Source: Roseitalea sp. MMSF_3546 (GTDB taxonomy: Bacteria > Pseudomonadota > Alphaproteobacteria > Rhizobiales > Rhizobiaceae). From it: a DNA stretch of 64,000 nt. The notes under the pieces are model-generated. The model was not told the origin of the DNA. It was given only the letters and a program-made list of their open reading frames with translations, and did not search any database. The position numbers and the translations under genes were made by a program. Numbering within the stretch: the first letter of the stretch is position 1; each line of letters opens with the position of its first letter. The DNA is taken from the NCBI RefSeq assembly GCF_030732865.1, contig NZ_JASHKB010000004.1, positions 120,696 through 184,695 on the forward strand, given 5' to 3'. Shown here piece by piece: positions 9,357-17,787 of this stretch.

Positions 9357-9773
9357 ATGGACACCAAGACCAAGCCGAAGATCGTCAAGACCGACGCCGA
9401 ATGGCGCGCCCAGCTGACGCCCGAGCAGTACAAGGTGACGCGCAAGCACGGCACCGAGCGTGCCTTCACCGGCCCGAACTGGGACACCAAGGATGCCGGG
9501 CTCTATTCATGCGTGTGCTGCGGCAGGCCGCTGTTCCGCTCCGAGACGAAATTCGACTCCGGCACGGGCTGGCCAAGCTTTTTCGCGCCCGTCGACGAGG
9601 ACGCGGTGACAGAGCACTCGGACCGTTCCTTCTTCATGCGCCGCACCGAGATCCGCTGCGCCGATTGCGATGCGCATCTGGGCCATGTCTTCAATGACGG
9701 TCCGCAGCCGACCGGCCTGCGCTATTGCATGAACGGGGTGGCCATGACGTTCGAGCCGGACGCGAAGGGCTAG
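9357..9773 (+). CDS. msrB: Peptide-methionine (R)-S-oxide reductase MsrB
   Basis: A 138-residue enzyme that reduces the R form of methionine sulfoxide in damaged proteins. Seen in sequence: zinc ligands C52/C55 ([10 protein letters not shown]) and C101/C104 ([11 protein letters not shown]), the conserved [10 protein letters not shown] segment, and catalytic Cys124 in RYCMNG. No resolving Cys is evident near residue 70 (FDSGTG), which matches many bacterial MsrB. The start ATG 9357 follows AAGGAG at 9345-9350; a longer frame upstream has no such site. Its stop codon overlaps the stop of the convergent GST gene (CTAG at 9770-9773). Confidence 0.97.
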   Translation: MDTKTKPKIVKTDAEWRAQLTPEQYKVTRKHGTERAFTGPNWDTKDAGLYSCVCCGRPLFRSETKFDSGTGWPSFFAPVDEDAVTEHSDRSFFMRRTEIRCADCDAHLGHVFNDGPQPTGLRYCMNGVAMTFEPDAKG

Positions 9774-10408
9774 CCTGCCCGTTCGGCCTGCATGGCGGCG
9801 ATGTGCCCGGCATCGATCGCCCTTGCCGCCCGGTAGGCCGGACGCTCGCGCAACCGCTCGGCATAGGCCTGGAATTGAGGTTGCGAGGGCAGTGTGGCGA
9901 ACTGCAGGCCCCAGTCGACCTGCGCGCCGACATAGATGTCGGCCGCCGTGAAGCGGTCGCCGCAGACGTAAGCGCGGTCGGTCAGCCAACCGGCGAGCGC
10001 GGCGACCGTATCGTCGTAGCAGCCGAAGCCGAGCCGGCCGCGCACCTTTGGGTCGTCGGCGACCTCCCAGCCCATCGATCTGGCGATGACCGCCTGCTCG
10101 ACCGGCCCGGCGGCGAAGAACGTCCAGCGCAGATAATCGGCCTTCTCGGCCAGGCTGCGCGGCGCCAGATCGGCATCGGGAAACGCCTCGGCCAGATAAA
10201 GGCAGATCGCCGCGGCCTCGGTGACGACAATGCCGTCATGGACGATCGCGGGCACCTTGCCCATGGGATTGATCGCCAGATAGTCCGGCGCCTTCATCGC
10301 CCGGCCATAGCCGACGATCTGCTCATCATATTGGACGCCTGCCTCGTGCAACGCCCAGCGGGCGATCTGCCCGCGGCTCATCGGGTTGGTGTAGAAGGTG
10401 ATGCCCAT
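9770..10408 (-). CDS. Glutathione S-transferase family protein
   Basis: A 212-residue cytosolic GST. The N-terminal thioredoxin-like domain has the start [20 protein letters not shown], where Ser11 is in the catalytic Ser/Tyr region. The conserved cis-Pro segment ([11 protein letters not shown]) and the [17 protein letters not shown] helix that binds the glutathione gamma-Glu follow. The C-terminal helical domain contains the N-capping/hydrophobic staple region [14 protein letters not shown]. Substrate is unknown; roles in detoxification or maleylpyruvate-type isomerisation are possible. ATG 10408 was chosen over a longer start because it begins right at the first beta strand. Confidence 0.92.
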   Translation of the reverse strand: MGITFYTNPMSRGQIARWALHEAGVQYDEQIVGYGRAMKAPDYLAINPMGKVPAIVHDGIVVTEAAAICLYLAEAFPDADLAPRSLAEKADYLRWTFFAAGPVEQAVIARSMGWEVADDPKVRGRLGFGCYDDTVAALAGWLTDRAYVCGDRFTAADIYVGAQVDWGLQFATLPSQPQFQAYAERLRERPAYRAARAIDAGHIAAMQAERAG

Positions 10409-10503
10409 ACGCGCCTCCCCCGAACTTTCCGCCGGCCGGTAATTGCATTTGCGTGCGAGCATCGTACCTAAGCGGCCAACGCACAAGCCCTCCGGAGAAT
10501 AGC

Positions 10504-12612
10504 ATGCCCGCTCGGTTCGAAACGACGATGACACCGCCCGCCGCCGACAAGCGGCCCGTTTCCGACACGCGCCACGGCGTCAGCCGCACGGATGACTATG
10601 GCTGGCTGCGTGCCGACAACTGGCAGGCGGTGTTCAAGGACCCATCGGTGCTGGACCCGGACATCCGGGCACACCTTGAAGCGGAAAACGCCTACCACAA
10701 GGCGCTGATGGCCGACACCGAGGGCCTGCAGAAGACGCTGTTTGCCGAGATGAAGGGCCGCATCAAGGAAGACGACGAGACCGTGCCCGCGCCGGATGGC
10801 CCCTTCGCCTATGGCTCGTCCTTCGCCACCGGCGGCCAGCAGCCGCGTTTTTACCGGGTGCCGCGCGAGAACCGCGACGCCGAGCGCACCATCCTGCTCG
10901 ACGGCGACAAGGAGGCCGAGGGCAAGGACTATTTCCGCCTTGCCGGCGCCGACCACAGCCACGATCATGCCAGGCTGCTGTGGGCTTATGACGACAAGGG
11001 CTCGGAATACTTCACCTGCCGGGTGCGCGATCTGGCAACGCTCGACGATCTGGGCGATGTGGTCGAGGACACTTCGGGCGGCGGCGTGTTCGATGCGGCG
11101 GGCGATGGCTTCTTCTATGCGCGCATGGACGACAATCACCGACCCTCGAAGGTCTTCTACCATCGGCTCGGCACGGCGCAGGCCGAGGACCGGCTGGTCT
11201 ATGAAGAGCCCGATGCGGGCTTCTTCATGGGCGTCGGATCGAGCCGGCTGAACGATTTCGTCTACATCAACATCCACGATCACGAGACCAGCGAATTCCG
11301 GCTGATCCGCGCCGATGCGCCCGACGGCGAACCGGTGATGGTCGAGCCGCGCCGGAAGGGCGTCGAATACGAAATGGAGGAAGGGGGCGACGTCTTCTTC
11401 ATCCTGACCAATGCCGACGGTGCCAAGGACTTCAAGATCATGACCGCGCCCGTCGAGGCGCCGCAAAAGGCGAACTGGACCGAGGTGGTGCCGCACGAGC
11501 CGGGCCGGCTGATCCTCAATCATCAGGCCTATGCGCGCCATCTGGCCTGGCTGGAACGAAAGGACGGGTTGCCGCGCATCGCGGTGATGGAACGCGCAAC
11601 CGGCGCCGTGCACCACATCGCCTTCGACGAGGAAGCCTATGCGCTCGGCCTGCAGGGGTCGCTCGAATATGACACCGACGTGATCCGCTTCACCTATTCG
11701 TCGATGACCACGCCGAGCCAGGTCTTCGACTACGACATGGCGACGCGCACGCGCACGCTGCTCAAGACGCAGGAAGTGCCGTCCGGGCACGATCCCGAGG
11801 CCTATGTCACGCGCCGGCTGCAGGTGCCCTCCCATGACGGGGAAACGGTGCCGGTGTCGCTGGTGATGAAGAAGGACACGCCGCTCGACGGCTCGGCGCC
11901 GTGCCTGCTCTACGGCTATGGCTCATACGGCATCACGGTGCCGGCGAGCTTCAACACCAATTGCCTGTCGCTGGTCGATCGCGGGTTCATCTACGCCATC
12001 GCCCATATCCGCGGCGGCAAGGACAGGGGCTTTGCCTGGTACGAGAACGGCAAGCGTGCGCAGAAGACCAACACGTTCAAGGACTTCGTCGCGGTGGCTC
12101 GCTTCTTGAGTCAGCAGGGCTACGCATCGCCCAACCGGCTCGTCGCCCAGGGCGGATCGGCCGGCGGCATGCTGATGGGCGCGGTGATGAACATGGCGCC
12201 CGACGCGTTCGGCGCGATCATCGCCGAAGTGCCCTTCGTCGACGTGCTCACAACCATGCTCGACGACTCGCTGCCGCTGACCCCGCCCGAATGGCCCGAA
12301 TGGGGCAATCCGATCGAGTCGGCCGAAGACTACGCGACGATCGCGGCCTATTCGCCCTACGACAATGTCAGGCCCCTGCCCTATCCGCCGCTGCTGGCGG
12401 TGGCCGGGCTGACCGATCCGCGCGTGACCTATTGGGAGCCGGCCAAATGGGTGGCGCGGCTCCGAGAGACGGCGCCCGATGGCGGGCCCTACATGCTCAA
12501 GACCAATATGGGGGCCGGCCATGGCGGTGCCTCGGGGCGCTTTTCGCGGCTCGAGGAGATCGCCGAGGTCTATGCATTCGCGCTGAAGGTGGTGGGGCTG
12601 GCCGGGGCATGA
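10504..12612 (+). CDS. ptrB: Oligopeptidase B (S9A family serine peptidase)
   Basis: A 702-residue peptidase that cuts small peptides after Lys or Arg. The N-terminal part, about residues 80-410, is the beta-propeller that restricts substrate size. The C-terminal alpha/beta-hydrolase domain carries the catalytic triad: Ser552 in QGGSAGGMLMG, Asp638 in GLTDPRVTYWEP and His673 in GAGHGGASGR. Length is normal for the family (about 690-720). The start ATG 10504 has GGAGAA just upstream. It is divergent from the GST gene and stands alone. Confidence 0.95.
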   Translation: MPARFETTMTPPAADKRPVSDTRHGVSRTDDYGWLRADNWQAVFKDPSVLDPDIRAHLEAENAYHKALMADTEGLQKTLFAEMKGRIKEDDETVPAPDGPFAYGSSFATGGQQPRFYRVPRENRDAERTILLDGDKEAEGKDYFRLAGADHSHDHARLLWAYDDKGSEYFTCRVRDLATLDDLGDVVEDTSGGGVFDAAGDGFFYARMDDNHRPSKVFYHRLGTAQAEDRLVYEEPDAGFFMGVGSSRLNDFVYINIHDHETSEFRLIRADAPDGEPVMVEPRRKGVEYEMEEGGDVFFILTNADGAKDFKIMTAPVEAPQKANWTEVVPHEPGRLILNHQAYARHLAWLERKDGLPRIAVMERATGAVHHIAFDEEAYALGLQGSLEYDTDVIRFTYSSMTTPSQVFDYDMATRTRTLLKTQEVPSGHDPEAYVTRRLQVPSHDGETVPVSLVMKKDTPLDGSAPCLLYGYGSYGITVPASFNTNCLSLVDRGFIYAIAHIRGGKDRGFAWYENGKRAQKTNTFKDFVAVARFLSQQGYASPNRLVAQGGSAGGMLMGAVMNMAPDAFGAIIAEVPFVDVLTTMLDDSLPLTPPEWPEWGNPIESAEDYATIAAYSPYDNVRPLPYPPLLAVAGLTDPRVTYWEPAKWVARLRETAPDGGPYMLKTNMGAGHGGASGRFSRLEEIAEVYAFALKVVGLAGA

Positions 12613-12738
12613 GGTGACGGCCCGTGCCCCCTCGCCCGATTGCGGGCAACGCGCACTTCGTTCGCCATGCCCCCGATGCCACCCTCCGCAAGCCCGGCGG
12701 GGACAGGGACATCGACGCGTTGGTGGACCGGCGGGCGG

Positions 12739-13668
12739 TCAGCGCGCATCCGGCATTGCCGGGATCGCCTTCAGATACGCCGCGATCGCGGCGCGATCGG
12801 CGGCCGGCACATTGGCGAAGTTCTTGACGACCGCCGCCATGGTCGAGCCCATGGAATCGAACTCCGGCGTGAATCCCGATTCGAGGCCGAAGGCGATATC
12901 GTCCTCGGTCCAGTCGCCAACGCCATCTTCATGCGCGGTGATGTTGGGGATGCGGCCATCGCCCTCCGGGTTCGGCGCACCGGCCAGCCAGCGCTCGTTG
13001 CGCATGGCGCCGGCGAAGTCGCGCGGCGTGTGGCATTCGCCGCAATGGCCCGGCCCCTCGACGAGATAGCGGCCCCGCAGGAGCATGGCGTCCTCGCCCA
13101 GTTCGGCGGCACCGATGACCGGGCCGGCATCGAGATAGGCACGTTTCCACAGGCCCAGCCCGCGCCGGATGTTGAAGGGGAAGCCGAGTTCGGTCCGGGC
13201 GGTCACGTCGCTTTCGACCGCCGGCAGCGTCTTCAGATAGGCCCAAAGATCGGCGACATCCCCGGGCGTCATCCTGGCATAGGAGGTATAGGGGAAGGCC
13301 GGGTAGTAGTGTCGACCCTCCGGCGAGATGCCGCGCAGCATGGCGTTGGCGAAATCGGCGAGCGACCATCGGCCGATACCGTCATCGGGATGGGGCGAGA
13401 TGTTCGGCATGCCGAATGTGCCGTAGACCGTATCGAGCGCGGCGCCGCCGGACAGGATCCGCCGGTCCTCGCCCTCGGCATCGGCGTCCGCATGGCACGA
13501 GGCGCAGCCGCCAGCCCAGAACAGGGTCTGGCCATTGCTCAGGTCAGCTTCGTGCGCCTGCATGGCGGCGAGTGTCTGCTGGTCGAGCCGCATCGGCCGT
13601 GTGAGCAGCCAGAAGCCGGCGCCGACGACAGCGATGACGGTGAAGACGACGACGATTGCGCGGAGCAT
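12739..13668 (-). CDS. Membrane-anchored diheme cytochrome c
   Basis: A 309-residue protein with an N-terminal membrane helix (residues 4-22) and two c-type heme sites: C55-x-x-C58-H59 (GGCASCHAD) and C209-x-x-C212-H213 (GHCGECHTP). Candidate axial Met residues follow each heme domain (FGMPNI near residue 87, FDSMGSTM near 275). The fold is like the cytochrome subunit of alcohol/aldehyde/gluconate dehydrogenases or periplasmic diheme carriers. It is about 140 bp upstream (in its reading direction) of the cytochrome c' gene's partner region and no dehydrogenase is adjacent, so its electron donor is unknown. Confidence 0.9.
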   Translation of the reverse strand: MLRAIVVVFTVIAVVGAGFWLLTRPMRLDQQTLAAMQAHEADLSNGQTLFWAGGCASCHADADAEGEDRRILSGGAALDTVYGTFGMPNISPHPDDGIGRWSLADFANAMLRGISPEGRHYYPAFPYTSYARMTPGDVADLWAYLKTLPAVESDVTARTELGFPFNIRRGLGLWKRAYLDAGPVIGAAELGEDAMLLRGRYLVEGPGHCGECHTPRDFAGAMRNERWLAGAPNPEGDGRIPNITAHEDGVGDWTEDDIAFGLESGFTPEFDSMGSTMAAVVKNFANVPAADRAAIAAYLKAIPAMPDAR

Positions 13669-13803
13669 CGGCTCCTACCTTGAAATGCGGCGGGATAGGA
13701 GGTCCATCTCACGCAGGTTTGGCGCCAATGCGCAAGGCGCCATCAGGGACGGGACCAGCGGCCCGGCCGATGCGGCCGGACCGACACGCGGCAATGCTCC
13801 CGA

Positions 13804-14250
13804 TCAGTCCTCGGGAACCTGATAGACCTCGTGGCAATCGCCGCAATTCTGCGCCATCGCCCCGAAGACCGGGCGGAATGCGTCGAGATCGGCCGGTGCT
13901 GCGGCGACCGCCGCCTCGGTATCGTCGATGAAGGCGGCGACGGCGGCATCGAAACCTTCGCGATCGGACCAGATCTCGGGCTTGGCGCGCGTGTCGCCGC
14001 CGGTCTCGCTGCCCTCGGGGAACAGGTCGCCGAAGACAAGCGCGCTGTCGCGAATCGATACGAAGGCGGCCAAGGCAGCCTCCGCGTCATACTCGGCCTG
14101 ACCGCGCGCCATGGGAACCAGCACCCGCATGGCCTGGCCATTGTCCTTCATCAGTTGCTGGCGCTGTTCGATGACGTCGTCCTGCGCGACCGCGGTTGCA
14201 GCCGTGGCTGCCACGATCATGGCGGCGATGGTGGATTGTCTGAAAGGCAT
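13804..14250 (-). CDS. Cytochrome c' family protein
   Basis: A 148-residue periplasmic protein with a signal peptide (MPFRQSTIAAMIVAATAATA, cleavage near AVAQ). The mature part is a four-helix cytochrome c' with the heme motif at the C-terminus: C136-x-x-C139-H140 in QNCGDCHEVYQ. These proteins have a five-coordinate heme and bind NO or CO, giving protection against nitrosative stress. Length is normal. A longer frame with an upstream ATG at 14325 lacks the signal at its start and was rejected. It is followed at 13668 by the diheme cytochrome gene on the same strand. Confidence 0.9.
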   Translation of the reverse strand: MPFRQSTIAAMIVAATAATAVAQDDVIEQRQQLMKDNGQAMRVLVPMARGQAEYDAEAALAAFVSIRDSALVFGDLFPEGSETGGDTRAKPEIWSDREGFDAAVAAFIDDTEAAVAAAPADLDAFRPVFGAMAQNCGDCHEVYQVPED

Positions 14251-14368
14251 TCGTTGAACTCCCCGATTGGCATGCCGTTTCCATGGCCGCCGAACTGCGG
14301 CGCCCCGGCACCACCTGAGTGGCATTCGCCAGGGAATTCAAGTCCCCGATCGATGAACAAATTGTTAG

Positions 14369-14398
14369 AAAAAAACGACCCGGCGCGGCGGCCGGGTC
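14369..14398 (-). terminator. Rho-independent terminator of sodB
   Basis: On the minus strand an 8-bp GC-rich stem (arms 14391-14398 and 14377-14384, GACCCGGC type, 6-nt loop) is followed by a run of seven T (14369-14375). It lies 28 bp after the sodB stop codon, so it ends the sodB message and insulates the cytochrome c' gene. Confidence 0.85.
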
Positions 14399-14425
14399 GA
14401 TGTCAGATCGCTTTGCGCGTGCCGC

Positions 14426-15028
14426 CTACGCTGCGGCAGACTCATATCTTTCAAGGACATAGTCCCAGTTGATGAGATTGTCGACGAAGGCTTCGAGATA
14501 TTTTGGGCGCGCATTGCGGTAGTCGATGTAGTAGGAATGCTCCCATACATCGACGCCCAGGATCGGCTCGGCGCCATGCACGAGCGGGTTCTCGCCATTG
14601 GGCGTCTTCATGATCTCGAGCTTGCCGTCCCTGACCGCGACCCAGGCCCAGCCCGAGCCGAACTGGCCGACGCCTGCCGCGATGAAGTCGGCCTTGAATT
14701 TGTCGTAGCCGCCAAGGTCCGAATCGATGGCCGTCTGCAGCTTGCCGGGCAGCGAGGTGCCGCCGCCGCCCTTCTTCATCCACTTCCAGAAATGAATGTG
14801 GTTGTAATGCTGGCCGGCATTGTTGAACAGGCCCGGATTCTTGCCGTGCGACTGCTTGACGATCTCCTCGAGCGACAGGCCGTCCATGCCGGCCTCGGCC
14901 GCCAGCTCGTTGCCCTTGGTGACATAGGCCTGGTGATGCTTGTCGTGGTGAAACTCCAGCGTTTCGCGCGACATGTAAGGTGCCAGGGCGTCATAGTCAT
15001 AGGGAAGATCGGGAAGTTCGAATGCCAT
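14426..15028 (-). CDS. sodB: Superoxide dismutase, Fe/Mn type
   Basis: A 200-residue cytosolic enzyme that converts superoxide to oxygen and hydrogen peroxide. Metal ligands by comparison with the family: His27 (LEFHHDKHHQAYV), His77 (QHYNHIHFW), Asp160 and His164 (VDVWEHSYYIDY). Gln122 in GVGQFGSGWAW is at the position that distinguishes metal use, although the exact preference (iron or manganese) cannot be read with certainty. Length is normal. A clear terminator follows. ATG 15028 has GAGAGG about 9 bp upstream. Confidence 0.96.
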   Translation of the reverse strand: MAFELPDLPYDYDALAPYMSRETLEFHHDKHHQAYVTKGNELAAEAGMDGLSLEEIVKQSHGKNPGLFNNAGQHYNHIHFWKWMKKGGGGTSLPGKLQTAIDSDLGGYDKFKADFIAAGVGQFGSGWAWVAVRDGKLEIMKTPNGENPLVHGAEPILGVDVWEHSYYIDYRNARPKYLEAFVDNLINWDYVLERYESAAA

Positions 15029-15145
15029 TTTGGTATCCTCTCCATGGTGAACGGGACCGGCGCCACCGGCGGCGGCGATTGCTGAGCGGTGATGTAGACT
15101 TTCGCCCCGGCTTCGGCAACCACCGCAAGGCCGGCCTCGATGCGG

Positions 15146-16012
15146 TCAGCCCTGCGCCCAGTCCCAGTAGAGTTCGCGGGCCTTGCGGCTGACGGGGCCG
15201 GGCTGCAACTGGCGGTCCTCGATCCGGACAACGGGGACGACCTTGGAATGGTTCCCGGTCGAGAAGATCTCGTCGGCGTCGAGGAAGTCCTGCACCGTCA
15301 GGGTCTTCTCGAGCGTCCTGAAACCGTATTGCAGCAAAAGGTCGATGACGCGGGCGCGGGTGATGCCCGACAGGAAGCAGCGGTTGGGCGCCGGCGTCAT
15401 CACCTGGCCGTCCTTGACCAGAAAGATGTTGGAGGTGCCCGTCTCGCAGACATTGCCCAGCATGTCGCGGACAAGGCAATTGTCGAAACCGCGCGACTTG
15501 GCCTCAATGATCGCCCGGCCATTATTGGGGTAGAGGCAGCCGGCCTTTGCGTCCGTCGGCATGGTCTCGATGGTCGGCCGGCGGAAGGGCGAAACGGTGA
15601 GGGAGAACCCCTGCGGCGCGATCATCGGCGCCTCGTAGAGCACAAGCGCGAAACGGGTCGAATCGGGATCGGCCGGCACGGCCATGTAGCCGCCGTGCTC
15701 GGCCCAGTAGATCGGCCGGATGTAGACCGCGGTGTTGCCGTCGAAGCGCTTGAGCCCGTCATTGGTGAGCGCGACGATGTCCTGCGCGCTCATCGTCGGC
15801 TTGAGACCCAGTGCGACGGCCGATGCGTTCAGGCGCGCGCAGTGACGGTCGAGATCGGGCGCCACGCCCTCGAACCAGCGCGCCCCGTCAAATACCGAAG
15901 AGCCAAGCCAGGTGGCGTGGGTGCGCGCGCCCATGATCGGCACATTGCCCTCGTGCCAGTCGCCATCGATATAGGTCCAAGTCAGGGACTGGGCATCGAC
16001 CATCGCCGCCAT
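15146..16012 (-). CDS. Branched-chain amino acid aminotransferase (class IV PLP enzyme)
   Basis: A 288-residue class IV aminotransferase that moves an amino group between glutamate and branched-chain keto acids. The PLP lysine is Lys156 in TDAKAGCLYPN, followed by the EAKSRGFDNCLV and ETGTSNIFLV blocks that bind the cofactor phosphate. The C-terminal SKVVPVVRIEDRQ motif is also typical. Start MAAMVDAQSL at 16012; the in-frame ATG at 16003 is an equally good alternative. It stands alone between sodB and a divergent HAD gene. A D-amino acid aminotransferase or aminodeoxychorismate lyase is less likely given the length and motifs. Confidence 0.9.
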   Translation of the reverse strand: MAAMVDAQSLTWTYIDGDWHEGNVPIMGARTHATWLGSSVFDGARWFEGVAPDLDRHCARLNASAVALGLKPTMSAQDIVALTNDGLKRFDGNTAVYIRPIYWAEHGGYMAVPADPDSTRFALVLYEAPMIAPQGFSLTVSPFRRPTIETMPTDAKAGCLYPNNGRAIIEAKSRGFDNCLVRDMLGNVCETGTSNIFLVKDGQVMTPAPNRCFLSGITRARVIDLLLQYGFRTLEKTLTVQDFLDADEIFSTGNHSKVVPVVRIEDRQLQPGPVSRKARELYWDWAQG

Positions 16013-16169
16013 GTCTCGTCGCGCTCCCGTTTCCGGCGGTCACGCATAGGCCCGTTCATCGGCGCTCGTCAATGCGGCCGGCGGCGAACGCGGCCGGCGC
16101 GCGCGGGCCTTGACGCGCCGACGCAATGGCCGATGATGCTCCGGATCGACCAACCCGCGCTGCCCAGCC

Positions 16170-16820
16170 ATGTCCACGACCGGCTATGTCTTCGACGCCT
16201 ATGGGACGCTGTTCGACGTCCACGCCGCCATGCGGGCCCATGCCGGGGCGCTGGGGCCGAAATGGGGGGCGATCTCGGCGACCTGGCGGGCCAAGCAACT
16301 CGAATATGCCTGGGTGCGCGGGCTGATGGGCAGCTACTGCGATTTCTGGCGCATCACCGCCGAATCGCTCGACCATGCGCTGGCCCTGCACGAGGTCGAT
16401 GCGGACGGGCTGCGCGAGGCGCTGCTCGATGCCTATCGGACGCTCGACGCCTATCCCGATGCGCGCGAGGCGCTCGAACGGCTCGGGCGCAGCGGCGCGC
16501 GCATCGCGATCCTTTCCAACGGCTCGCCCGAAATGCTGTCGGCGGCTGTCGCTTCGGCCCGCTTCGACACGCTGGTCGACGACGTCTTCTCGGTCGACGC
16601 GGTCAAGGCCTACAAGACCGCGCCGGAGGTGTACCGCATGGTCACCGACGCCTGGGACATCAAGGCCGGAAAGATCGCGTTCGTGTCGGCCAATCGCTGG
16701 GACATTGCCGGCGCCGCCAGGTTCGGCTTCCGATGCGTCTGGGTCAACCGGGCCGGCGCGCCGGACGAATATGCCAGCTACGCGCCGGAGCGAATCATCG
16801 CATCGCTGGATGCGCTTTGA
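16170..16820 (+). CDS. Haloacid dehalogenase type II
   Basis: A 216-residue HAD hydrolase of the L-2-haloacid dehalogenase subtype. Motif I: nucleophile Asp9 in YVFDAYGTLFD. Motif II: Ser116-Asn117-Gly118 (LSNGSP). Motif III: Lys149 (AYKTAPEVY). Motif IV: SANRWD at 173-178, where most relatives have SSNxWD. The cap helix with AKQLEYAWVRGLMG is typical of the subtype. It would hydrolyse the carbon-halogen bond of small 2-haloacids, though many genomic copies act on unknown substrates. Divergent from the aminotransferase. Confidence 0.92.
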   Translation: MSTTGYVFDAYGTLFDVHAAMRAHAGALGPKWGAISATWRAKQLEYAWVRGLMGSYCDFWRITAESLDHALALHEVDADGLREALLDAYRTLDAYPDAREALERLGRSGARIAILSNGSPEMLSAAVASARFDTLVDDVFSVDAVKAYKTAPEVYRMVTDAWDIKAGKIAFVSANRWDIAGAARFGFRCVWVNRAGAPDEYASYAPERIIASLDAL

Positions 16821-16983
16821 CCCCGCATTGCTTGTTGCAGCTATGCAACTGTGCATCGCAAACGCGCCGGAAAATGTTCACAGGTGCCGCCAGGGAGCGG
16901 TTTTTGCCATGGCGCATTGTTCCCTTTGCCGCAAGACTGGCCTAGCAACGCTCCACCGCATCACTCTACTCTCAGAGCTTGAC

Positions 16984-17733
16984 ATGAACCGTTCCACTCG
17001 CCGCAATTTCCTGGGGATCGCTGCCGGCCTGCCGCTTGCCGTTGCCGGATGCACGACGACCGTCGACGAGACGACAGATCCGCCCGGCAGCGTCGGTGCA
17101 GAGCCGCTTCCCTTCGGACCGGGCGGGAGCTTCCCGCCCTATGAGCGCATGTATGCGAGCGTGACCGATGGCGGCTTCACGATTCCGGCGGTGCCCTACC
17201 AGAACATCGATCCGCGCTTCCTGCGCCAGGAGGTCCGCAATACGACCGGCGAGCCGGAGGGAACGATCGTCGTCGAAACGGGCAACCACTTCCTCTACTA
17301 CGTGCTGCCGGGCGGCCGGCGCGCCGTCCGATATGGTGTCGGACTGGGCCGCGCCGGTTTCGAATGGTCGGGCAGCGCCGTTGTCGGCGCGCGCCAGCGC
17401 TGGCCGAAATGGTTCCCGCCGGCCGAGATGATCGAGCGCGAGCCCGAACTGGAGAAGTATCGCGGCACCGATCTGGACGGCGACAATGTCTGGGAAGGCG
17501 GCATGCCGCCCGGTGTCATGAACCCGTTGGGCGCCCGCGCGCTCTATGTCTACCAGGACGGCAAGGACACGCTCTACCGCCTGCACGGTTCGCCGGAGTG
17601 GAACTCGATCGGCAAGTCGGTATCATCGGGCTGCGTGCGGCTGATGAACCAGGACATCATCGATCTTTATGCGCGCGCGCCGCTCGATACGCCGATCATC
17701 GTGCGCTCGGCGCCCGGCTTCAGGCTCATCTGA
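16984..17733 (+). CDS. L,D-transpeptidase (YkuD domain), Tat-type lipoprotein
   Basis: A 249-residue envelope enzyme that makes 3-3 cross-links in peptidoglycan or links proteins to it. The N-terminus has a twin-arginine motif (RSTRRNFLGIAAG) and a lipobox-like LAVAGC, so export by Tat and lipid attachment at Cys are likely. The YkuD domain covers about residues 95-245, with His201 (YRLHGSPEW) and catalytic Cys217 in SVSSGCVRLMN. The start ATG 16984 gives the complete Tat signal. Family members with this layout are common in Rhizobiales, where polar growth uses many L,D-transpeptidases. Confidence 0.93.
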   Translation: MNRSTRRNFLGIAAGLPLAVAGCTTTVDETTDPPGSVGAEPLPFGPGGSFPPYERMYASVTDGGFTIPAVPYQNIDPRFLRQEVRNTTGEPEGTIVVETGNHFLYYVLPGGRRAVRYGVGLGRAGFEWSGSAVVGARQRWPKWFPPAEMIEREPELEKYRGTDLDGDNVWEGGMPPGVMNPLGARALYVYQDGKDTLYRLHGSPEWNSIGKSVSSGCVRLMNQDIIDLYARAPLDTPIIVRSAPGFRLI

Positions 17734-17787
17734 AGCCGGCCGGCCACCGACGGCCAAGCGCGGCCCTGCCCGGTCGCCCGCGGGCGA

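Noticed and set aside
15140..16945. 601-codon plus-strand frame over the aminotransferase and HAD genes
   Set aside because: Composed of Arg/His/Asp-rich shadow sequence; the real genes on each strand have clear motifs.
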